From a virus: DNA of 21,015 nt. Positions 15,212 to 21,015 of this stretch are shown piece by piece. A program made the translations under genes and the position numbers. Numbering within the stretch: the stretch's first letter is position 1; each line of letters begins with the position of its first letter. The stretch lies in the IMG/VR virus record IMGVR_UViG_3300017767_000178, positions 1 to 21,015 of that record; one strand, given 5' to 3'. Under the pieces are notes generated by a model, which saw only the letters and a list, made by a program, of their open reading frames with translations, had not been told where the DNA came from and made no database searches.

Positions 15212-17638
15212 TTATCTTGGATCAAAAGCATTTAATCCAAAGCCTCCACCCATTATGTCATTACCTGAGGATTCAAAGTTTTTGGGTGGAGTTTCTTTCT
15301 TCCTTTGATCTATTAACTCAGATTGTTGAGTCGCTTGGATTTTTGTTCTTTCGTCCTTACGATCTTCTTTATTATTTTCATTTTGTTTCGCGGTATCAGC
15401 TTTCATTTGCTCTATTTGCATGTTTAACTGAAACTCGTGATTCATTAATTCTTTTTTAAGCATTGCTTCTTGCTGCATCTTTTGTAAATCTAACTGACTC
15501 TTACCTTGCTCTAACTGCATTTTTTGTTGTGTTAAAGCTTGGTTTTTTTGTACTTCTGCTTGAGCAGCAACTTGTTGAGCCTGCGCATTAGCTTGAGATT
15601 GTGCTTGAATATTTTGTTGTTGTATAAGCTGATCTTCTTTTGTTTTCTTTTTTCTACGTATTTTTAAAAGTTGATTAGCTAGCTTAACATTTTTTATTTC
15701 TCTAATATCTATAGCGTCTTCAAGTCTTATTCCGTCTTTAGACAATGCCATTTGTATATTGTTTTCTAACAACTGTTTTTCTTCTTCGTCTGGAGCTAGT
15801 TCTATAAATATACCAAAATCATACAAATGTAGTTGTCCCATTTCTTTTAACGTAGCTACATTGTGACCACCTATCTTTTGTATAAAAGCTTCTTTTGTTG
15901 GTGAGTATTCTATTATATCTGAAACTCTAAGAGATATTGCTTCAGCTGTTTCTGCTGTTAAAAATAAACCACCCTGCAGTATATGTCTAGTAGCTGTGTT
16001 ACTATTAGCTGCTGCTATTTTTTGAACACCAACTAAAGACTTACTATCAGGCATACTACCATCACGCGCCTCGTTCAATCCGGTGACATCTCTGATCATT
16101 TGTAGGTAATAGTTATATGTTTGTATTAGAGACTGTAATTTAGCGCCTCCAGAGCCACTTTGTATTTCTTGTATTGGTACTTTACCTGGGTTCATATCGC
16201 CGTCAGCTGTCATAGACCTACCAATAATACTACCAGTTTGGAAAAACATATTTAATGCTTCTTGCGGATTGTAATTAGTTCCATTACCTAAGTCAATTTC
16301 AGCTAAACCGTCAGCATCTACGTATATACCGTCTGGAACCATACGAGACATAACCTGTTGTAACTTAAGGTGTGTCATCTGTATCATGTCAGCAAATGTT
16401 GTTATTCTACTAACTAATGATTCAATTTTACCTTTATAAATTCTTGGTGCAACTATAGAGTAATTCATTTTAACTTTAGTGTAATCACTCTTTGGTCTCA
16501 TCATGTTTTTAGCAAGCTCCCATTTTAAAAGCTTATTTGTACCTAGTATTAAAGCTCCTTCATATAAAACTTCAACTTGTCTAGACATTTTACCAAACCT
16601 AGCTTCTAAAAGCTCATTTGGTGGATTAAACCTATCGTCTTTTACAATTACTTTGCTAGCACCAGTTGATGTTTCTTTTACTTTGTAAACTTCGTTTGCG
16701 TAAGTTTTAAAGTTAAAATACATTACTTGAACCTGGTTCTTATCTATAACGACAGATTCAGCTAAACTTCTATTGTAAAAACCTGTTGATTGATAACCTT
16801 GTTTTCCTACTTCTTCTAAATCTTCATCTGTAAGGTTTGGAAATTGTTTTTTAAGTTCGTTTATAGGTACAACTTTTATTTCACCAACATAGTATATGTC
16901 TTCAAAATATGGTGATTCAGTGTAAGAATAAACTATATTAGCTGGGTCTACGTATTCAATTTTTACACCTTCTGATTTTGTAAATGTATTTTTTACGCAA
17001 CCTATACCTAAAACAGTTAAATCATAATTAACCCTCTTCTTTGTTAATTCATATCTATTACCTTCTAGTATTGTATTTATAGCTTGTTCTTCTGCTATTT
17101 CAACAGCTTGCTTATAGCTTATCTGCATATGAAGTTGTAACTCATCTTCATTTTCAGGCATTTGATCGTCAGGTGTAGATGCTATTGATATACCAAAAGC
17201 TTCTTGAGTAAAAGAGTTTAAATCTCTAGTCTTCATATCAGCCAATATACCTTCCATGTATTTAGTTCTCTTGTCAACACCAAAAGGATCTTGTGAGTAA
17301 GCTTTAATATCAAATGTTCTTTCTGATATACCGTTTACTACAATGTCAACAAATTTAGGTATTATTGGCACTGGTTTCCAGTCTAAGTTTAAGTAGCTTA
17401 AATCACCATTTATAGAAAGTTCATCTTTATACTTTTGTATTGCTTGTTCACCTCTAGCGTACAAGCGTAATTTGTGAAAGTTATTTTGATTACTAGCAAA
17501 TCTATTGGTACCACTATCTCTTTTGAACCATTCATATTCAATAGCTTTACCAACTTTTAAACCGTATTCTTTTGATTGTTTCTCTAAATCACTTGCAACT
17601 TGACTAGGAAAATAATTTGATGTAACTGACTCAGCCAT
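15212..17638 (-). CDS. Portal protein with long Gln-rich C-terminal tail
   Basis: This 808-residue protein follows the large terminase gene (its ATG is one base after that stop) and precedes the scaffold-like gene, the normal portal position. The clip/wing part contains DWKPVPIIPKFVDIVVNGI (about residues 86-104), a segment I recognise from portal proteins of marine podoviruses. Helical crown-type sequence follows (EAEQAINTILEG-like region near 185-200). Residues about 670-775 are a Gln/Ala/Lys-rich coiled coil (QAQSQANAQAQQVAAQAEVQ), longer than in T7 gp8. It ends in a Gly/Phe tail (GGGFGLNAFDPR). The portal forms the dodecameric channel through which the terminase pumps DNA. The Gln-rich extension could reach into the capsid or bind scaffold, but that is inference. 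Confidence 0.85.
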   Translation of the reverse strand: MAESVTSNYFPSQVASDLEKQSKEYGLKVGKAIEYEWFKRDSGTNRFASNQNNFHKLRLYARGEQAIQKYKDELSINGDLSYLNLDWKPVPIIPKFVDIVVNGISERTFDIKAYSQDPFGVDKRTKYMEGILADMKTRDLNSFTQEAFGISIASTPDDQMPENEDELQLHMQISYKQAVEIAEEQAINTILEGNRYELTKKRVNYDLTVLGIGCVKNTFTKSEGVKIEYVDPANIVYSYTESPYFEDIYYVGEIKVVPINELKKQFPNLTDEDLEEVGKQGYQSTGFYNRSLAESVVIDKNQVQVMYFNFKTYANEVYKVKETSTGASKVIVKDDRFNPPNELLEARFGKMSRQVEVLYEGALILGTNKLLKWELAKNMMRPKSDYTKVKMNYSIVAPRIYKGKIESLVSRITTFADMIQMTHLKLQQVMSRMVPDGIYVDADGLAEIDLGNGTNYNPQEALNMFFQTGSIIGRSMTADGDMNPGKVPIQEIQSGSGGAKLQSLIQTYNYYLQMIRDVTGLNEARDGSMPDSKSLVGVQKIAAANSNTATRHILQGGLFLTAETAEAISLRVSDIIEYSPTKEAFIQKIGGHNVATLKEMGQLHLYDFGIFIELAPDEEEKQLLENNIQMALSKDGIRLEDAIDIREIKNVKLANQLLKIRRKKKTKEDQLIQQQNIQAQSQANAQAQQVAAQAEVQKNQALTQQKMQLEQGKSQLDLQKMQQEAMLKKELMNHEFQLNMQIEQMKADTAKQNENNKEDRKDERTKIQATQQSELIDQRKKETPPKNFESSGNDIMGGGFGLNAFDPR

Positions 17639-17639
17639 A

Positions 17640-19838
17640 TTATTTTTCTATTAGTTTTGATCGCATGCCTTTATTCTTGTATTTTGCCATGCTTAAATTA
17701 ATTGTTTGTTTTACAACATCTTGTGTTGGGGAATATAAATGCCTGTTACAAGCCATGATAGCTAAACCAGAACTTATTGCGGCATCAAACTTTGTTCTTC
17801 TGTTTATATCAAACATAGCCCAGTCATTCAACGTCTCATTAAAAGGCATAGTCCCATATTTTTCACTTTTTTTACCTACGTAATTTTGTATATACATTTC
17901 AATAGCAGCAGCGTGAGCTTGTTTAATATCTTCACTAGAATTAGGTATACCACCTATTTCTTTCTCTGCTGTAGATAATTTATTCCATTTTTTGTCAGGT
18001 CTATTCATTGAATAACCTCTATAACCTCTTCTTTTTAAATAATATAAAAGTCTTGGTTTATTGTTTTCTGCTAATATTGGCATGCCATAAAAAACTAAAG
18101 CCATTAAAACATCTTCAAAAAACATCTCAGCCGTTTGTGGTCTAGCTATATATTCTAAGAAAAACTCATTAGGTGGTGCATCTTCCATGCTAAACTTTGT
18201 TAAACCGTGTAAAGCACCTTTAGAACCCTTACCATCTACTGTTCCAGATATATCGTAGCTATCACATCCAAAAGCACCTATATGCTCGTTTCCAGGATAT
18301 TTTCTACCGTTTTTAGTAACTATTTTATTTTGCATACGTATTGGCGGTGTCCAATTTATTTTAAATCTACCTTTTAAGTCTGGATAAAAAATAACCTTTG
18401 TATCTTTTATACCGTTAACCCAAGCAAAATTACCTTTTGTTAAGTTAACAGTCTCTTCGTTATAGTCTATTTGCTCGTATAATTTAACTAGATTAAATAT
18501 ACTATTCTTTGTTTCGTCTCTGAAAGCGTGTTCTTCAGTTCTTGGAAATTGTCTGTAAAATTCATTTAAAGCGTCTTGATCGTTTTTTAAACCATCAACT
18601 TCATTTTGCCAGTGATCTATAACACCTATGTCTATTATATCGCCGTACGGGTCAAGTACTTCTTTTTCAGGTGTTTCGAATACAGGTATTCCATTAGAAT
18701 CAATGAATCCTTCGTAGTTCCATTCCATAGGTATGAACAAACTATATAATCCCGAACTAGTCTGTCCGTTGCGGTTTCTTTTAGTAACGTCTGAATCATA
18801 ATATAGTTTTTTAAATTCATTACCACCTTTATCTAAAGCGTTTGACGTTGATCCCATCATACACTTACCAATAACTCTACTACCTAATCTTAATGTCGTT
18901 TTCGTAACCCTCCAGTTGTTGAGGATGTTGTTCGGCCTTTCCCATTTACCCGATTCGTCGTGGACGAGGAGCTTGAGTTTCTCCCCATCGTAGGAGTTGT
19001 CACCCGTATTCTTCCAGTCGATGGTGGTGTCCAGTCCCGTAAGTTCCTCAGGTTTGTCGGAGGTGACAGTAATGTTCCGTCTTGTAAGCTTGGACGCTGG
19101 TACTCTGTAGGCAAGTTCTGTTTTCGGTCTATCCATACCATCTTGTATCGGTTTGAAAAAGAACGGATAGTTAACGGATATTGGAACGACCTTATCAGTA
19201 AACATCTTTTTTGCATCGGGCCCAGACTTGGATAATATTCCAAACCTAGCATCGCTTGATATGGTTGCCATGTTAACAGTTTCCCCTGATGCCATAAAGG
19301 AGAACCCAGATCTTCTATTTTTAAGATAGCACATTCCGTAACATCTGGAATCCGCTTTGCAAGCTTCCCAGAAAATGTAGAATAATCTATTTGCCTCTCT
19401 AAAGTCTGGGTTCCCAACATCAATCTTGGACCACTGCAAGTACATGTAGTGAGTACCAGTAATATAAGTAGGCTCATCTTTGTTGTAAAACCAAAACCCT
19501 TCATCTCTTTTTTTAAATTCATCTTCAATGTAGTCAATATATTTATTCTTAAACGCTTGTGGGTAATCTCTCCAATCAAATATTGTTTTTATTCTATTTA
19601 ATTCTTTTGGGTATTGTGTAACTTGCCAAGTATTTTTTTTAAACTTATGAACACTTTTAGGTTGTTTTGGCAAAGCTACTAATAAATTTTGTATGCTATA
19701 CACATCGCCTATCTGCCCGCTTTTACTTATAACAACTACGTCGTGTTCTTTGTTATAACCATAATCCCACTTTTTTAGCTTATTAAGCCTATTAATAGTG
19801 TTTAACGATATAGGATTTACCTTTTCATATAAACTCAT
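17640..19838 (-). CDS. terL: Terminase large subunit (ATPase and nuclease)
   Basis: This is the packaging motor, 732 residues. The ATPase half has a deviant Walker A at 173-180 (KNRRSGFS): the usual Lys before Ser is Phe, and a Lys stands at the front, as in lambda gpA. Walker B is LKLLVHDE (288-295), with Glu as catalytic base. A coupling-type motif, MMGSTSN, lies at 327-333. The nuclease half shows an RNase H-like pattern: Asp526 in GCDSYD, Glu575/Asp576 in FFEDVLMAL and Asp685 in TKFDAAISSGLAI, candidates for the metal-binding acids. The long N-terminal region before Walker A (about 170 residues) has no motif I know. The gene overlaps the upstream stop by one base (TAATG). Residues about 130-315 are encoded by an atypical GC-rich patch. 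The call is secure. Confidence 0.93.
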   Translation of the reverse strand: MSLYEKVNPISLNTINRLNKLKKWDYGYNKEHDVVVISKSGQIGDVYSIQNLLVALPKQPKSVHKFKKNTWQVTQYPKELNRIKTIFDWRDYPQAFKNKYIDYIEDEFKKRDEGFWFYNKDEPTYITGTHYMYLQWSKIDVGNPDFREANRLFYIFWEACKADSRCYGMCYLKNRRSGFSFMASGETVNMATISSDARFGILSKSGPDAKKMFTDKVVPISVNYPFFFKPIQDGMDRPKTELAYRVPASKLTRRNITVTSDKPEELTGLDTTIDWKNTGDNSYDGEKLKLLVHDESGKWERPNNILNNWRVTKTTLRLGSRVIGKCMMGSTSNALDKGGNEFKKLYYDSDVTKRNRNGQTSSGLYSLFIPMEWNYEGFIDSNGIPVFETPEKEVLDPYGDIIDIGVIDHWQNEVDGLKNDQDALNEFYRQFPRTEEHAFRDETKNSIFNLVKLYEQIDYNEETVNLTKGNFAWVNGIKDTKVIFYPDLKGRFKINWTPPIRMQNKIVTKNGRKYPGNEHIGAFGCDSYDISGTVDGKGSKGALHGLTKFSMEDAPPNEFFLEYIARPQTAEMFFEDVLMALVFYGMPILAENNKPRLLYYLKRRGYRGYSMNRPDKKWNKLSTAEKEIGGIPNSSEDIKQAHAAAIEMYIQNYVGKKSEKYGTMPFNETLNDWAMFDINRRTKFDAAISSGLAIMACNRHLYSPTQDVVKQTINLSMAKYKNKGMRSKLIEK
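18894..19450 (-). other. GC-rich, codon-atypical patch inside terL
   Basis: By hand count, GC is 93/180 at 18901-19080 and 150/360 at 19081-19440, against 14/60 at 19501-19560, 16/60 at 18781-18840 and 17/60 at 18061-18120. Wobble positions change with it: around Walker B, Leu is CTC, Val GTC, His CAC and Asp GAC, whereas the rest of the gene prefers TTA, GTA and GAT. The left edge near 18895 is sharp and the right edge is graded. The reading frame and protein motifs run through without a break. Confidence 0.85.
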
Positions 19839-20110
19839 TACCTAGATCTTTTTTCAGCAAAACCGCTAAAAGATTTTTTTTCTTCTTCTATAGGTTTATT
19901 TTCTAATATAGCGTCTTCCTGCTCTATTCTAGTTAATATCTCAAAAGCATCGAATATAGCTAACTTCTTAGTGGCAGCTGCGTTTTTAAGTCTATCAGCA
20001 GAAATATCATCATCTGTTTCTACTATAGGTTCTTTAGCAACTTTTATTAATTCATCTACAGCTCTATAACCAGCTTGGATTATATTCTTTTTCTTTTCCT
20101 TGATATTCAT
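19838..20110 (-). CDS. Candidate terminase small subunit (90 aa)
   Basis: This small charged helical protein has an N-terminal basic run (MNIKEKKKNIIQAGYRAVDE). A central helical segment contains ADRLKNAAATKKLAIFDAFE, then ILTRIEQEDAIL. The Lys/Arg-rich end (FAEKRSR) completes a profile that fits small terminases, which recognise phage DNA and recruit the large subunit. The stop and the terL start share one base (TAATG), a strong hint of partnership. The only ATG lies inside the preceding gene, giving a 47-base overlap, and no later start in frame is plausible. No helix-turn-helix is clear by eye, and 90 residues is short for the family. The call rests mainly on position; it could be another packaging accessory. 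Confidence 0.6.
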   Translation of the reverse strand: MNIKEKKKNIIQAGYRAVDELIKVAKEPIVETDDDISADRLKNAAATKKLAIFDAFEILTRIEQEDAILENKPIEEEKKSFSGFAEKRSR

Positions 20111-20660
20111 ACTTAATGGTTATTGCTTTGGTTAATACTCTGTATAGTCTTTCATTATCTATAACAAACTCAAACTCACTATTTGGTGTAAAACCAACTA
20201 AGTCATTAACTCTTAAACTATCAAGTTCTTTTGAACCATTAGTATATTTTAATATACCAACCAATGGTTGCTCTGGCTCTGTGTTAAAAATATTATAAGA
20301 TTTAATTGGTTTAACAAAACAATAATCATCTATTGATTTCCACTTACCGTTTTGCTTGTATAAATAAATTTGATCTATATCTACAAAATACTGATCTTCT
20401 TTAAAATAACTTCTAGAGTTTTTTTCTTCACCTCTAATATCATTAAACCTTCTAAAAACATTGTGGTGTATAATAACTTCATCACCAACTTTTATTTTAG
20501 TTTTTATAGCTTTTGGTGTTGCTAAAACTATAGCGTTTCTATTTACGTTTTTATGTGTAAATATCTCAGTATTCAATATAAGTTTTTTATCACCTATTTC
20601 TTTGGTGTTATTGTATCTTGATTCTACTGGTGTTACTATAAAATCAAAAAGACCTTGCAT
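20064..20660 (-). CDS. Tandem GroES-like co-chaperonin candidate
   Basis: This 198-residue protein reads as two GroES (chaperonin-10) type barrels in a row. The first resembles GroES order: a start strand (FDFIVTPVESR), a mobile-loop-like segment (KKLILNTEIF, with LIL at 27-29 in place of the GroEL-binding IVL), NAIVLATP, KVGDEVIIHHN at 57-67, and YFVDIDQIYLY at 91-101. The second runs DDYCFVKPI, LVGILKYT, LRVNDLVGFTP and ERLYRVLTKAITI (170-182), with a shorter loop. Phage co-chaperonins such as T4 gp31 and RB49 CocO work with host GroEL to fold the major capsid protein. The gene sits just above the terminase genes; its start overlaps the previous stop by one base. No catalytic residues are expected. 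The fold call is by eye only and needs structure prediction. Confidence 0.6.
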   Translation of the reverse strand: MQGLFDFIVTPVESRYNNTKEIGDKKLILNTEIFTHKNVNRNAIVLATPKAIKTKIKVGDEVIIHHNVFRRFNDIRGEEKNSRSYFKEDQYFVDIDQIYLYKQNGKWKSIDDYCFVKPIKSYNIFNTEPEQPLVGILKYTNGSKELDSLRVNDLVGFTPNSEFEFVIDNERLYRVLTKAITIKYEYQGKEKEYNPSWL

Positions 20661-20878
20661 TAATATTCTAAATTATATTCTACTGCTATCGCCATGTTTT
20701 TGTTGAAGTCTTTCCAAGGTAGTATTTCTTTATTTTTAATTATAAATATACTATACTTATCGTCGCTTTCAACTATTGAATCGATAACATGTCCTCCGTA
20801 GACCTCTTGACCTACGGAGTAATGCATTGCTTCATTTTTATAGTCTTTTCCTATACTAATTTTCCTGATTAGATTCAT
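20660..20878 (-). CDS. Hypothetical protein (72 aa)
   Basis: I do not recognise this small protein. It has a basic N-terminus (MNLIRKISIGKDYKNEA) and a beta-like middle (YSVGQEVYGGHVIDSIVES), followed by DDKYSIFIIKNKEILPW; the C-terminus is FNKNMAIAVEYNLEY. The alternating pattern and the GQEVYGG turn suggest a small SH3-like or beta-barrel fold. Its start lies inside the preceding gene (23-base overlap including that stop) and its stop shares one base with the GroES-like gene start (TAATG), so all three are probably translated together. It contains an 8-bp inverted repeat. The function is unknown. Confidence 0.75.
   Translation of the reverse strand: MNLIRKISIGKDYKNEAMHYSVGQEVYGGHVIDSIVESDDKYSIFIIKNKEILPWKDFNKNMAIAVEYNLEY
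20794..20819. repeat. 8-bp perfect inverted repeat within a coding region
   Basis: CTCCGTAG and CTACGGAG are separated by 10 bases. The repeat is GC-richer than its surroundings and would fold as a hairpin on either strand. It lies inside the 72-residue gene, where codons for Val-Gly-Gln-Glu-Val-Tyr-Gly produce it, so it may be coincidental. No U-tract follows on either side. Confidence 0.5.
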
Positions 20879-21015
20879 CTTCAGGTTGTTTAATAGTACC
20901 GTCTTGTATGTTAATACTTACCTTACCGTACTCTTCTTCTAGTTTGCTTTGAAACTCTTGAAGATCTTTTCTAAGAGCTGGTAAAGCAGCTATAATATCA
21001 TACTTCTGAGATTCA
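20856..21015 (-). CDS. Partial hypothetical protein, C-terminal 52 residues
   Basis: An open frame enters from the right window edge and stops at a TAG (20856-20858); the start lies outside. The visible part is a charged helix (ALPALRKDLQEFQSKLEEEY), likely coiled-coil, followed by a strand (GKVSINIQDGTIKQ) and an acidic tail (EDESNQEN). It overlaps the next gene by 23 bases. It is the first of a chain of short overlapping genes before the terminase. Too little is visible to suggest a function. Confidence 0.75.
   Translation of the reverse strand, partial: ESQKYDIIAALPALRKDLQEFQSKLEEEYGKVSINIQDGTIKQPEDESNQEN

Noticed and set aside
18960-19235. 91-residue plus-strand ORF opposite terL
   Set aside because: It is antisense to a well-supported gene and lies in the same GC-rich patch, where stops are depleted. 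There is no leader or recognisable motif.
18890-19579. 229-residue ORF on the minus strand in a second frame within terL
   Set aside because: It lies inside the large terminase frame, which has clear ATPase motifs. Its translation is low-complexity (Ser/Thr/Arg-rich), and its openness is explained by the higher GC of this stretch.
17640-19838. Intein or intron interrupting terL
   Set aside because: The GC patch prompted the idea, but the protein reads through Walker A, Walker B and the nuclease motifs at normal spacing with no splicing-type Cys/Ser or His-Asn junctions.
1-21015. tRNA, CRISPR array, insertion sequence, integrase or attachment site
   Set aside because: I looked on both strands for cloverleaf-like gaps, spaced direct repeats, transposase motifs and integrase genes. 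The gaps are too short (about 70 bases at most) and none of these signals was visible.

Overview
This window is the packaging, head and tail module of a tailed bacteriophage (or prophage). Every gene I can support lies on the minus strand, so transcription runs from about 21000 down to 1. Genes are packed end to end: the longest intergenic gap is about 70 bases, and several genes are joined by TAATG stop-start overlaps. Base composition is AT-rich (about 30 % GC in most hand-counted stretches). No start codon has a Shine-Dalgarno sequence; the leaders are A/T-rich instead. That pattern is typical of Bacteroidota and their phages, so a Bacteroidota host, perhaps a marine flavobacterium, is my best inference. 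I recall similar gene sets from uncultured marine and crAss-like podoviruses, but no search was run.

Layout in transcription order. (1) 21015-19838: the C-terminus of an unknown protein, a 72-residue unknown, a 198-residue protein that reads as two GroES-like barrels in tandem (candidate phage co-chaperonin), and a 90-residue candidate small terminase. (2) 19838-12474: large terminase, portal, a very acidic scaffold-like protein and the major capsid protein. A strong UUCG-loop intrinsic terminator follows the capsid gene at 12409-12464. (3) 12402-10003: an unknown head-associated protein, an intergenic RNA hairpin, and two head-tail connector or ring-type proteins. (4) 10003-2398: a 1533-residue tail nozzle/stabilization protein and two structural proteins, one of 873 residues rich in beta strand, Ser, Thr and Asn, and one of 123 residues. 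(5) 2366-1: an Ala/Gln-rich protein like an internal virion protein, a 415-residue unknown virion-type protein, and the first 143 codons of another gene that runs off the window.

Together these make a short-tailed (podovirus-like) particle. Terminase fills a scaffold-assembled procapsid through the portal, the connectors and nozzle close the portal and form the tail, and the Ala/Gln-rich proteins are plausible ejection proteins. No tape-measure, sheath or tube gene is seen. The order portal, scaffold, capsid, connectors, nozzle, internal proteins parallels T7 genes 8 to 16, and the terminator after the capsid gene is placed like T7 T-phi. The terminase genes, however, sit upstream of the portal.

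Most notable: a GC-rich island of about 550 bp, with different codon use, covers the ATPase core of the large terminase; there is a tandem GroES-like protein next to the terminase genes; the terminase has a deviant Walker A motif; and a beta-rich module appears to be shared by two adjacent tail genes. No tRNA, CRISPR, insertion sequence, integrase or attachment site was seen.
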